Assembly: GCA_025655455.1 (NCBI GenBank)
Contig: JAHXIV010000037.1
Span: 186,001-250,000 of the forward strand
Length of the DNA stretch: 64,000 bases
DNA from: a gamma proteobacterium symbiont of Taylorina sp.
GTDB lineage: Bacteria > Pseudomonadota > Gammaproteobacteria > GRL18
Reading direction: 5' to 3'
In this document: in pieces, positions 49,183 to 58,446 of the stretch
Position numbering within the stretch: position 1 is the stretch's first letter
Layout of the letters: every line of letters begins with the position of its first letter
The notes under the pieces: generated by a model
Database searches by the model: none
Seen by the model: the letters and a program-made list of their open reading frames with translations, nothing else
Told to the model about the DNA's origin: nothing
Translations under genes and position numbers: made by a program

Positions 49183-49248
49183 TAACTCATATCAGCAATA
49201 AAAAAGTATCTATTTAAAATTAATAAATTCATCTATTGGAGAACTATT

Positions 49249-49785
49249 ATGATGATTAGAAAAATACAAAAAGGTTTTACCTTAATCGAATTAATGATCG
49301 TTGTGGCGATCATTGGTATTCTGGCCGCAGTTGCACTACCTGCTTATCAGGACTATATTGTTAAGGCAAAAGTATCTGAAGTAATTCTGGCAACCAGTGC
49401 CTGTCGTACGACTATTACAGAAGTTTATCAATCAGCTCGTACTGCTGCTGTAACACCTGGATATAATAATTGGGGTTGTGGCGAACAAGTCAATAGTACT
49501 CAATACACATCTAATCTGAGAACAGATGATAATGGTGTTATTAGAATACAAGCTCGACTCATTGGTAATGTTGAAGTGGATGGAAGTGATTTAATGTTAG
49601 TTCCTGAATCCAGCTTGGGTACCAATGCAACATGGCTTGCAGGAGTAGCTTTAAGTGGTTTCAGATGTACATATCCTGGCGCCACCAATGCACCAGCAGC
49701 TGTAACTGCATCAGCTGACGGAACTGGTTCTACAGTTGCTAACTCTGCAATAGCAGCAAAATATCTACCTGGTTCATGTAAATAA
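49249..49785 (+). CDS. pilA: Type IV major pilin
   Basis: The leader MMIRKIQKG is followed by the processed mature start [27 protein letters not shown], with the Phe+1 and Glu5 that PilD and assembly need. The body (178 residues total) has two Cys pairs: one around the central SACRTT and NNWGCGE, and the C-terminal FRCTYPG to GSCK pair that closes the D-loop. GGAG lies seven bases before the first of two adjacent ATGs. No other pilus genes are in the window. Confidence 0.95.
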   Translation: MMIRKIQKGFTLIELMIVVAIIGILAAVALPAYQDYIVKAKVSEVILATSACRTTITEVYQSARTAAVTPGYNNWGCGEQVNSTQYTSNLRTDDNGVIRIQARLIGNVEVDGSDLMLVPESSLGTNATWLAGVALSGFRCTYPGATNAPAAVTASADGTGSTVANSAIAAKYLPGSCK

Positions 49786-49797
49786 TAATTAAAAACT

Positions 49798-49839
49798 TCA
49801 AGTACATTCATATTATAATAATGAATGTACTTGATTTTT
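49798..49839 (+). terminator. Rho-independent terminator after pilA
   Basis: A perfect 14-bp stem (arms 49798-49811 and 49821-49834) with a nine-base loop is followed by TTTTTC. It starts 12 bases after the pilin stop codon. Confidence 0.9.
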
Positions 49840-49973
49840 CAAATGACAGGAACTTCTCACTTCGTTTTTAAATCTTGATTTTTACTTTATTTACACAAAT
49901 ATCGATAAGACTCTCTTATTTTTATAGTTTGTATCCCTACCCTACCAGTGATACAGAATAATAGTAATTAAAA

Positions 49974-51110
49974 TTACAAAGCCTCAAAAAATTCTTTTAT
50001 CATACTAATAATATAATTTTGTTCTTCTATAGTAATTTCATAATAAACCGGAATACGAAGCAAACACTCACTTATTTTATCCGTTACAGGAAGACTTTTC
50101 TCAACTATTCTACTTATTTTTTTTCCTTCTGGTGATGAATGTAAGGGGATATAATGAAAAACAGAATTCACACCACGATCTGATAAATAAGCAATTAATT
50201 GGTTTCGTTCATTATTAGTACGACATATTAAAGCAAATAAGTGATAGTTCACTTCATTATGTGAAAGTATTTTTGGCAACCTGATATAACCGGAATCTTC
50301 CAGTGATTTTAAATGTAACTGATAATATTCAAGCGCTTTTCTTCTGCGTTTAATAATTAATTTTAAGTTTTCAAGTTGGGCATATAAGAAAGCCATCTGT
50401 AATTCAGATGGCAAATAGGAAGATCCTTTATCAACCCATGTATATAAATCAGTTTCCTTTCTAAAAAATGCTTCGCGATTAGTGCCTTTTTCACGAATAA
50501 TTTCTGCCCTTTTAATAAAATCGGGATTGTTAATTAATAATGCTCCTCCTTCACCACACATAATGTTTTTTGTTTCATGAAAAGAGAAACAACCTAAATC
50601 TCCAATAGTTCCTGCATGTTGGCCATTTTGGTATGCGCCTACACTTTGTGCTGCATCTTCAATAACAAATAAACCATGTTCATGAGCAATTGACATGATA
50701 GAGTTCATTTCACAACTTTGCCCCGCATAATGAACTGGAATAATGGCTTTAGTTTTATCACTAATACACATTGGAATTTTAGCTTCATCCAGATTATAGG
50801 TATCATCTCTAATATCACAAAAAACAGGTACTGCCCCTCGTAATACTACAGCATTAGCTGTAGACACAAAGGTATAAGAAGGCATAATCACTTCATCACC
50901 AGGTTCCAGATTAATAAGCATACAAGCCATTTCTAAAGCTGCAGTACATGAGTTTGTCATTAAGACTTTATTGGCAAGGGTGATTTTTTTTAAAAGTACT
51001 TCGCATGATTTGGTATAAAAACCATTGCCGCTTATAGAACCTTTCATTACACTATCTGCTATGTAATATAACTCTTTTCCGGAAATAAAAGGTTTATTAA
51101 AAGGAATCAT
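49974..51110 (-). CDS. wecE: WecE-type dTDP-4-amino-4,6-dideoxygalactose transaminase
   Basis: This is a DegT/DnrJ/EryC1 PLP aminotransferase of about 378 residues. The N-terminus MIPFNKPFISGKELYYI follows WecE (RffA), which makes dTDP-4-amino-4,6-dideoxy-D-galactose. The PLP Lys lies in CFSFHETKNIMCGEGGAL and PSYTFVSTANAVVLRGA is typical. It is oriented away from the pilin and stands apart from the later operon. Its product could be the amino sugar that other genes here modify. The ATG at 51110 is preferred over a TTG at 51122. Confidence 0.88.
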   Translation of the reverse strand: MIPFNKPFISGKELYYIADSVMKGSISGNGFYTKSCEVLLKKITLANKVLMTNSCTAALEMACMLINLEPGDEVIMPSYTFVSTANAVVLRGAVPVFCDIRDDTYNLDEAKIPMCISDKTKAIIPVHYAGQSCEMNSIMSIAHEHGLFVIEDAAQSVGAYQNGQHAGTIGDLGCFSFHETKNIMCGEGGALLINNPDFIKRAEIIREKGTNREAFFRKETDLYTWVDKGSSYLPSELQMAFLYAQLENLKLIIKRRRKALEYYQLHLKSLEDSGYIRLPKILSHNEVNYHLFALICRTNNERNQLIAYLSDRGVNSVFHYIPLHSSPEGKKISRIVEKSLPVTDKISECLLRIPVYYEITIEEQNYIISMIKEFFEAL

Positions 51111-51269
51111 TTCTACATCCAAGAAGAGATCAATACAAGCATAATGAATAATTGAATTGAATATCCAAAGATATCCAGTTTAAAGTATGAGGAGCTATAA
51201 CTTATTAAGCTTTTATTATAGAATGATTTGATGCCAGTTTCCAATTAAGAATTTACCTGATTATTAAAA

Positions 51270-53357
51270 ATGATTTTAAAAAAAAATAATACAATTTCAC
51301 TTATCTTAATACATCTGTTTTTTCTAGCTATTTTCATTGTTTTTTCTTTTGCCAATCATGTATCAATTGATGCATTTTTTCACCTGAATATGGGTAATGA
51401 GTTTCTAAAAGATGGATTTTCATCCTGGAATGATAGTTTTAGTTTTACATTTAACGATCAGCATGTCACAGGACCACCCTATCTTTTTCAATCTTTACTT
51501 GCAATCTATGTTAACTTTGCAGGCTTAGAAAATGGCTTTATCTTATTAAGGATTACAGTTTTTTTCTTTTTTATTATTAGCCTCTATTTATTTTATAATA
51601 TTAATAATATTAGTATCGTTATGGTTTTAATAACATTACCATTTATTACTGCCACTCTCATGGATAGAATTGCTGTAAGACCCGAACTTTTTTCCTATCC
51701 TCTTTTTGTGCTTTGTTTAATTATGTATTTTAAAGCACAATCTCAATTTGATTCCAGAAGATTATTTCCAATTGCCTTATTATTTCTTTTTTGGGTTAAT
51801 TATCATATTCCAATTTTTGGTTATATCATTATTTTTGGTTTATTTGTAGAAAAAGGAATAAGGAAAATACAAACACAAGAAGATTTTTCATGGTTTTTTT
51901 GGTGCACATGGGGTTTAATTCTCTTTCTTATTGGTTTTTTAAATCCTGAAAAAACACACTTTTTTTTTGATATTCTTAACTTTGATAATGCCTGGAAAAA
52001 GTTGGTCAGTGAATTTATTTCAACTTTCAGTTATCGTTCAAAATCATTAATTTATCCAATCTTATTTTTATCCATAATTTTTACTCTCTATTTAATAATA
52101 AAAAAACAATATGGTTTATTTATCGCTAGCATTGTATTTACTATTAGTGCTCTGCAAATGTACCGACTCGTTCAAATTTATTTTATTTTCCATTTACTTG
52201 TAATCGCTTATGTATTGTCAAATTATAATATTACTATGTTAAATAGTACTATTATCCCTATTAGTAAAGCCAAAAAATATTTTTTCAAAGCTCTTATACT
52301 AAGTATCATTATATCTGGTATTTATTTTAACTTTTATATGCTGGTAAATGAGCATATAAATTCACAACGGAAGTCAACGCTGCCAATAACATTGGCTAAA
52401 TTTTTAAAAGAAAATGGTGATGGTGGAAATATTTTTAACCAGATTCAAATTGGGGGTTATTTAAGTTATATACTATCACCAAATTATAAGGTGTTTATTG
52501 ATGGGAGAACGAATATTCTATATCCAATAGAATTTGCTCGTCACTATAGAGAACTATTTTATAATTCAGAAAAATTAGAAGAAGAAATCAAAAAGTATGA
52601 TATTAAGTATGGCATTATAGCCCGAAACCCTTCTTTGTTTAGTACACTATTTAAAACTTATTCCTTTTCAATTGATTATATCGATGATCAATTTATATTA
52701 ATGCGTAAAACAAAAGCACGCTATCCACTGTCAGGTTTATTAATGCTTAAACCCGCTTGCTGGACCAGCAAGATGGAAGATGAGCTACTAATTGAAATAC
52801 ATAAAAAAACATCTTTTAGTCGAGATGAAGATGAAATAAAGGAACTACAAAGAATTTTTAATCATTATTTAACACTATCAAAAAATGAAAAAAATCATTT
52901 TATTAGGGAACTTTCCGGTTATAGAGCTACAACCTATGATTCTATAATACGCATTTTTACTTTTATCGCTATTGAAGATGAACTATACCAGACTGCTCAG
53001 GAATTGATTGAGAAGGTCAAAAGTAAAAATATTCAGGATTACATTATTGCCAGTTATATCTACCTTAAACAAGAAAATTATAGTACTGGAATAAAGATTA
53101 TAAACTTTACACTTAATACAGATTGGACAAAAAAAAATTCACCTTACTTATATCAACGCTATATGCATTTATCTGTCGTCCACAAAGTTATTATTCTAGA
53201 TTTACTCTATAAATTTAGTAGTAAGACAACATCAAAAACAAACAAGCAAATAATTTCAAGACAGATTGAAAAACTTACTAGCAATAATTTTATACATAAT
53301 GGTCAAAAAGAAAATAAATTCAATACTGTAGAGAGTCTATGCTTGTCCGATCATTAA
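51270..53357 (+). CDS. Large GT-C-like membrane protein, function unknown
   Basis: This 695-residue protein has about nine to ten membrane segments in the first 360 residues, then a hydrophilic C-terminal part with a helical TPR-like tail. The motif SIDAFFHLNMGNEFLKDG near residue 32 and the SWNDSFSFT after it match the D-x-x-x-HL-x-x-G pattern of bacterial GT-C-type membrane proteins that may use lipid-linked sugars. No precise reaction can be named. The gene is very AT-rich. It converges with the methyltransferase gene. Confidence 0.7.
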   Translation: MILKKNNTISLILIHLFFLAIFIVFSFANHVSIDAFFHLNMGNEFLKDGFSSWNDSFSFTFNDQHVTGPPYLFQSLLAIYVNFAGLENGFILLRITVFFFFIISLYLFYNINNISIVMVLITLPFITATLMDRIAVRPELFSYPLFVLCLIMYFKAQSQFDSRRLFPIALLFLFWVNYHIPIFGYIIIFGLFVEKGIRKIQTQEDFSWFFWCTWGLILFLIGFLNPEKTHFFFDILNFDNAWKKLVSEFISTFSYRSKSLIYPILFLSIIFTLYLIIKKQYGLFIASIVFTISALQMYRLVQIYFIFHLLVIAYVLSNYNITMLNSTIIPISKAKKYFFKALILSIIISGIYFNFYMLVNEHINSQRKSTLPITLAKFLKENGDGGNIFNQIQIGGYLSYILSPNYKVFIDGRTNILYPIEFARHYRELFYNSEKLEEEIKKYDIKYGIIARNPSLFSTLFKTYSFSIDYIDDQFILMRKTKARYPLSGLLMLKPACWTSKMEDELLIEIHKKTSFSRDEDEIKELQRIFNHYLTLSKNEKNHFIRELSGYRATTYDSIIRIFTFIAIEDELYQTAQELIEKVKSKNIQDYIIASYIYLKQENYSTGIKIINFTLNTDWTKKNSPYLYQRYMHLSVVHKVIILDLLYKFSSKTTSKTNKQIISRQIEKLTSNNFIHNGQKENKFNTVESLCLSDH

Positions 53358-53391
53358 CTATTATTATATGATTGGAAAATTTTAAACAAAG

Positions 53392-54204
53392 TCACTGTTT
53401 AATAGCTATAACAAATAAACTTCCACCAATAAAATTTGGTAATAACTTATTAATCTTATTTTCAAACTTTGTAATATAAAGCAATATTTTATTAAGAATT
53501 GGATTTATTGAAATATTACTTTTATATTCTTCCGGGCTAATAGCATCAAAACTATCCTTATTCAAAAGACTCCTTAGTAATAAAAGCGGGATAATACTAA
53601 TAAAAAAATAACTTGTAGAAATAATTGAAAAACCAGCATCTTCAAGTTTAGAAATAATCTGTCTTCTTGTATAACGTCGCTTGTGACCCGCAATCGAATC
53701 AGCACGATTCCATAACCACTGGTGAGCAGGAATAGTCAAAATTATTTTTCCAGATTTAGTTAGCATTTTATATATATTTTCCAGAGCTACTTCATCCTTT
53801 TCAATATGTTCCAATACATCGAAAGCACAAACTACTTCAAATTCATCCTCAAAAGGTGAGCGTAAAAGATCGAACTGATAACAATCTTTTAAACCATAAG
53901 AATTTGCATACACTAATCCTTTAGCATGCATTTCTCCAACGGATATATTAGTATATCCGTTAAGCTTCAAATATTGGGAAACATTTCCAGTGCCTGCACC
54001 TATTTCAATTATTTTACTTGTAAAATCAATATCTTTTATCATTTGTTGTAAAATAAAATCTTTTCTACTTATAAACCAAAAATGTTCTTCCTCTACTTTA
54101 TAAATATTGTCCAAACCTTGTGAATTATAATCAGCATGATTCTTATTGGTATCATGGTGGAAAATTTTTACTCCATTTTTTTCTTTATATTCTTGTATAA
54201 TCAT
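53392..54204 (-). CDS. SAM-dependent methyltransferase
   Basis: The 270-residue protein is a class I methyltransferase. The SAM motif is IIEIGAGTGNVSQYL near residue 66, followed by FDVLEHIEKDEVALENI and IILTIPAHQWLW. The C-terminus has one hydrophobic stretch (SYFFISIIPLLLLRSLL) that could dock to the membrane. It starts exactly after the stop of the SMR-like gene and ends the six-gene operon. The substrate is probably a sugar or lipid-linked intermediate. Confidence 0.85.
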   Translation of the reverse strand: MIIQEYKEKNGVKIFHHDTNKNHADYNSQGLDNIYKVEEEHFWFISRKDFILQQMIKDIDFTSKIIEIGAGTGNVSQYLKLNGYTNISVGEMHAKGLVYANSYGLKDCYQFDLLRSPFEDEFEVVCAFDVLEHIEKDEVALENIYKMLTKSGKIILTIPAHQWLWNRADSIAGHKRRYTRRQIISKLEDAGFSIISTSYFFISIIPLLLLRSLLNKDSFDAISPEEYKSNISINPILNKILLYITKFENKINKLLPNFIGGSLFVIAIKQ

Positions 54205-54576
54205 CTAAGAATTATTACTCAATAAATAAACTCCTGAAACGATTAATAATAATGCTATAATTTTAATTAAAGTAAATGATTCTTTTAAGAAAAAAATTGC
54301 AAAAATGCTGGTTAATACAGCAAGACCTCCGACAATAATTGGGTAAGCATTAGAAATTTCAAATTTAGTCATTGCAGCCATCCAGAAAAGTGAGGCTATA
54401 AAAGCAGCAACAAAACCACTAAATATATAGGGATCAAAAACCAGCTTTATTAAAAAAACTATTTTTTCAATAGTTGGTTCTGGCAAGGCAGCAATTCCAT
54501 TCATTCTCCACTTCATAATCAACTGTCCGTAAACTGTAAAAATAATTGTCCCTGCAATATAAAAATAACTCACCAT
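54205..54576 (-). CDS. Small SMR/EamA-type membrane protein (possible lipid-sugar flippase)
   Basis: The 123-residue protein has four membrane segments and the look of an EamA/SMR family half-transporter. ArnE and ArnF, which flip the L-Ara4N-polyprenyl phosphate carrier, belong to the same type and size class. It sits between the ATP-grasp and methyltransferase genes, 16 bases after the former. A role in flipping the polyprenyl-linked sugar made by the GtrB-like enzyme is inference from the operon. Confidence 0.75.
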   Translation of the reverse strand: MVSYFYIAGTIIFTVYGQLIMKWRMNGIAALPEPTIEKIVFLIKLVFDPYIFSGFVAAFIASLFWMAAMTKFEISNAYPIIVGGLAVLTSIFAIFFLKESFTLIKIIALLLIVSGVYLLSNNS

Positions 54577-54592
54577 TATATCCTATAAAAAA

Positions 54593-55789
54593 TCATATTA
54601 TTTTCACCTGAATTAGTTCAGATAAACACTTTGTTATATCCAACATCTCATCCATAGAATCAAACTGAAGAAAAACTACACCTACTTTTTGAGATAAATA
54701 ATTATCAATGATATCTCCAGATTTCCACCAGAATAAACTATCATAAATATATTTTCTAACTTCTTCAGAAATAGTTACATCTGCAATGATGCCATTTTTA
54801 TTACTCATAACACAGTGACGACCACAAAAACCTGTTTGTTTAACCTCTGGAAATTTAGAACAGTCTAATCCTGCTTCTGCACGAACAATCCAATCACTCC
54901 AATTAATATTAGTTGAGTGGTTCACAGGATAGGGATATAAATCACCAGAACAACGTCTGGTTATATCAATAATAGTTGCTTCCTGACCATTTGCTAAATA
55001 TTGTATATGAAAAATACCATCGGTTAAATTCAACATTCCTGCAATTTTCTCAACAGCATTAACTAATGTCGATGAATACTTCTCTACATCAATCGCGGGA
55101 GCAGCAGAGGACGAAACATAAAATGGATTTAGATAAGAATATTCATTGTCACTAAAAGAAAAAACCACTTTCCGGTTAAGTAGAAAAGAGCTAAAACTAT
55201 GCTGAGTACCAATGAAAAATTCTTCTACAACAATTCGTTTCTCAACTGAAAGTTCAAAAGCGGACTCAATACCTTTTACATATTCATCCTGACTCCAGAC
55301 TGTTGATACACCTTTTCCACCAGTGAGATCAACTGGTTTTATAATTAATGGGAAAGAATATTTATCTATTTCATCCAGTGCTGATTCAATAGTATCAAAA
55401 CAGTCCGCACAGGGTGTCGGGATATTATATTTTTGGGAAAAGCGTTTAAATGAATCCTTATGATGTAATAATAAAGCGATATCATAGGAATCATGTCCCG
55501 CTAATCCCATTTTTTCAGCAACATAAGCCGCAGTAATTGCGCCAAAATCATTAGCACAGGAACAGATTGCATCTATACTCAGTTTTTTCGCTAAATCCAG
55601 AGTTTCATTTTTATTTGAATAATCTGCAGAATAATACTCATCTGCATATGAGTGTCCTATGAGTTCTGGTGCATTACCCGTTGTAATAACATGAAAACCT
55701 AATTCTTTTCCTGCTTTTATCAGAGGAATATCTGAATGACTTCCATTAAGAATAAGTAATTTTTTCTTAATTGTCATTAATAGGCTCAT
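54593..55789 (-). CDS. ATP-grasp ligase, substrate unknown
   Basis: The 398-residue protein is an ATP-grasp enzyme of the carbamoyl-phosphate-synthase/PurK-like type, which activates a carboxylate as acyl phosphate to form an amide or similar bond. LIIKPVDLTGGKGVSTV is the nucleotide-binding loop, RIVVEEFFIG is the second loop and IIDITRRCSGDLYPYP holds the metal-binding residues. The N-terminal KKLLILNGSHSDIPLIKAGKELG is the usual pre-ATP-grasp fold. It overlaps the end of the aldehyde dehydrogenase gene by 23 bases. The acceptor cannot be told. Confidence 0.85.
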   Translation of the reverse strand: MSLLMTIKKKLLILNGSHSDIPLIKAGKELGFHVITTGNAPELIGHSYADEYYSADYSNKNETLDLAKKLSIDAICSCANDFGAITAAYVAEKMGLAGHDSYDIALLLHHKDSFKRFSQKYNIPTPCADCFDTIESALDEIDKYSFPLIIKPVDLTGGKGVSTVWSQDEYVKGIESAFELSVEKRIVVEEFFIGTQHSFSSFLLNRKVVFSFSDNEYSYLNPFYVSSSAAPAIDVEKYSSTLVNAVEKIAGMLNLTDGIFHIQYLANGQEATIIDITRRCSGDLYPYPVNHSTNINWSDWIVRAEAGLDCSKFPEVKQTGFCGRHCVMSNKNGIIADVTISEEVRKYIYDSLFWWKSGDIIDNYLSQKVGVVFLQFDSMDEMLDITKCLSELIQVKII

Positions 55790-57269
55790 AATGTATCCAA
55801 GTAGTTTTTAGATAACTATATTCATCAAAAGCATAAATAGATTTGTCTTTACCTATACCAGATTCTTTTATACCACCAAACGGTACGCTATTATCATCAT
55901 CACCATAACTGTTAATATGTACAATACCCGCCTGTAATTGTCTGGATACCCAGTATGCTTCATCACTATCATTGCTCCAAATTGATGCAGCTAAACCATA
56001 TTTGCTATCATTAGCAATCGATACCGATTCCTGTATCGAGTTTGAACCAATAACGAGCAACACAGGGCCAAAAATCTCTTCCTGGGCAAGAATAGAATGA
56101 TTATTTTCCTGAACAAAAATAGTGGGTAAAACGTAGCTGCTATTGGGGTGCATATTTTTTGCTGTGCTGCTTGAATATTTTTTAGCTCCTGATTGTATGC
56201 CCAGTTCAATATAAGTCTGAATCTTATGCTGTTGTTCCTTACTCACAACACAACCTACTTCACTTTCTATATTAAATGGGTCATTAGGGATATAATTTTC
56301 TAATTCACGAATTAATAACTCAACAAACTTATCTTTAATCTCGTTAGCAACAATGGCTCTTGAGGGTGCTGAACAGATTTGTCCTTGATTATAAAACATA
56401 TTTTTTGCTAAAACTTTGGCTGTTTTAGGCAGATCAGTACATTTTTCTGAAACAATAAAGGGGCTTTTACCTCCACATTCAAGTCCTACTTTTTTCATAT
56501 TGGATTGACCTGAGTATTGTAAAATCTTTTTGCCAACTTCCGATGACCCTGTAAAAAAAATGCCTGAAATATCAAGATGAAGAGCCAAAGCTTTTCCTGC
56601 TGTTTCTCCAAATCCTGTGACCACGTTAAAGACACCATCAGGTATCCCTGCCTCTTTTGCCAGACGGGCAACCAACAAAATTGAAAATGAGGATTGTTCT
56701 GCAGGTTTGACAATAGTAGAGTTCCCCATTAATAGCGCTGGAGCTAATTTCCACATGGATACCACCATGGGATCATTCCAGGGCATAATGAGTGCAACAA
56801 CTCCTAATGGCTCCCTTGTAATACTTGCAAATGCATCTGCTCTCGGAGGGATTGCATGATCATAATATTTATCAATACATTCAGCAAAATAACGTAAGGC
56901 TTCTATTGCTTTTGGGACTGAATCATTATAATAATTTTTGAATGCTCTACCTGTTTCAAGTGTATCCAGCAAAGCCAGTTCTTCATGATGCAGCAGCATT
57001 AAGTCAGCTAAACGATATAAAACCTGTTTTTTTTCCTGTGGGGATTGATTACACCAGATTTTTGATTCAAAAGAGCTTTTAGCAGCAGCTACTGCAATAT
57101 TAACATCACCCTGATTACAAGCACTCAAACCGGAAAGGTCACGACCATCAACTGGACTCACCTTATTGATAATATTCATATCAATTGAATTAACATACTC
57201 ACCATTAATAAATGATCGTTTTTCTATTTCTAATGCATTAATTTTATTGATAATATTATTTATATTCAT
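55767..57269 (-). CDS. Aldehyde dehydrogenase family protein
   Basis: The 500-residue NAD(P)-dependent dehydrogenase has the catalytic Cys in NQGQICSAPSR, the general-base Glu in LECGGKSP, and the cofactor loop FTGSSEVGKK. PWNDPMVVSMWKLAPALLMGNS is the usual middle segment. Housed in a glycan operon, it probably oxidises an aldehyde made by a partner enzyme, which would supply the carboxylate for the ATP-grasp ligase; that link is inference. It overlaps the ATP-grasp gene. Confidence 0.9.
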   Translation of the reverse strand: MNINNIINKINALEIEKRSFINGEYVNSIDMNIINKVSPVDGRDLSGLSACNQGDVNIAVAAAKSSFESKIWCNQSPQEKKQVLYRLADLMLLHHEELALLDTLETGRAFKNYYNDSVPKAIEALRYFAECIDKYYDHAIPPRADAFASITREPLGVVALIMPWNDPMVVSMWKLAPALLMGNSTIVKPAEQSSFSILLVARLAKEAGIPDGVFNVVTGFGETAGKALALHLDISGIFFTGSSEVGKKILQYSGQSNMKKVGLECGGKSPFIVSEKCTDLPKTAKVLAKNMFYNQGQICSAPSRAIVANEIKDKFVELLIRELENYIPNDPFNIESEVGCVVSKEQQHKIQTYIELGIQSGAKKYSSSTAKNMHPNSSYVLPTIFVQENNHSILAQEEIFGPVLLVIGSNSIQESVSIANDSKYGLAASIWSNDSDEAYWVSRQLQAGIVHINSYGDDDNSVPFGGIKESGIGKDKSIYAFDEYSYLKTTWIHYEPINDN

Positions 57270-57308
57270 AATTACAATACTATTTTCACCGGTAAAGTTA
57301 GATTTAGC

Positions 57309-58439
57309 TTATATAAAACGATCAAATTCATCAACAATAATGATATCTTTCCCCTCTTTTATTGTCTGTAACATATTGTTTACCTCCAAATTTGATTCAT
57401 GTCTCAGACAATGAAAAGTACAATCTTTACTAGCATCAAGTCGATCCATCACATTTTTACGTTGTTGACTATGCCACATCTCAGAAAATCCCATATTATT
57501 TAGATTTCCAATTTGCATATGATCTTTTCCACGCCAATAAGGGCAGACAAAGGTTCCTGAAGGACACACCAGGGTCCTAAGTTCTGTTGCAGGACAATGG
57601 ATATAATTTTTTTCTTGCTGTAACTGGCTCCCTTGCAATGAATAATCTAAGTTGATTGCCTTCATTACAGAAAATGTATCAGTGGTTAATTCATCTAAAC
57701 GTGAAATTTCTTCCTTGGCTCTTTGCATAATTGTTTGATCATGTATCATCAAAGCATGATCAATGCCTTCTCTAAACTGATAGCTGGGCTTGACTTCAAA
57801 ATAATCACAACCAATATCTCTTGCAAGCACAGCTGCTTTATATATTTCATCTATATTTGAGATAATGCCCTGACCATCTCTAGGTGTTTGAATCAGATAG
57901 GAATAACCCAGTTTGCCTGTTTTTACTTCAGCCAGTTTCCTCATGTTTTCAACAATACTGTCAAATTTCGATTTACCTCCTTTTGAAGGCCTTAGTATCT
58001 TAAAGGTTTCTGTAGTGCCTGCATCCATTGATACACGAGTCCAACTCGAATATTTGGCAATCGTCTCTAAATATTTATCAATAAAAGTACCGTTAGTCGT
58101 AATACCAATATGAATATCATGTTCACCAAGATAATCCATAAACTCACCTACAGCAGGATGAGCTAAAGGTTCCCCTCCACCGATAAGAATAACCCCTTTG
58201 ACACCATTTTTATAAAACTCTTCACCAAGCTGTAAGAGACGTTCATTAGAAAAACGATTTTTTGTTTTCATAATATCTTCACTAATACAACCAGGACAGG
58301 CTAAATCACAGGCTTCTGTAGTGTCAAGCTCAATAATCAATGGAGTTTTACTGGAACCACTCGACCAATCTGTATTTTTTATTGCCTCAATGACAAAAGG
58401 CTGATGCAATTTATCCAGCAAGTTCATTTTTTTTGGCAT
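57309..58439 (-). CDS. Radical SAM/SPASM protein
   Basis: The protein has the radical SAM cluster motif CDLACPGC (CxxxCxxC) near residue 45, GVILIGGGEPLAHP as the GGEP motif, and a C-terminal SPASM-type Cys cluster (CPATELRTLVCPSGTFVCPYW and CTFHCLRH) that should hold one or two extra iron-sulfur clusters. SPASM enzymes usually act on peptides or sugars. The ATG at 58439 is preferred; the frame extends 11 codons to 58472, overlapping the glycosyltransferase gene by 26 bases. No precursor peptide gene is visible beside it. Confidence 0.9.
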   Translation of the reverse strand: MPKKMNLLDKLHQPFVIEAIKNTDWSSGSSKTPLIIELDTTEACDLACPGCISEDIMKTKNRFSNERLLQLGEEFYKNGVKGVILIGGGEPLAHPAVGEFMDYLGEHDIHIGITTNGTFIDKYLETIAKYSSWTRVSMDAGTTETFKILRPSKGGKSKFDSIVENMRKLAEVKTGKLGYSYLIQTPRDGQGIISNIDEIYKAAVLARDIGCDYFEVKPSYQFREGIDHALMIHDQTIMQRAKEEISRLDELTTDTFSVMKAINLDYSLQGSQLQQEKNYIHCPATELRTLVCPSGTFVCPYWRGKDHMQIGNLNNMGFSEMWHSQQRKNVMDRLDASKDCTFHCLRHESNLEVNNMLQTIKEGKDIIIVDEFDRFI

Positions 58440-58446
58440 AAAATAA

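Noticed and set aside
57309-58439. Peptide-modifying radical SAM system (RiPP)
   Set aside because: I could find no short precursor peptide gene or RRE-like domain nearby; the neighbours are glycan genes.
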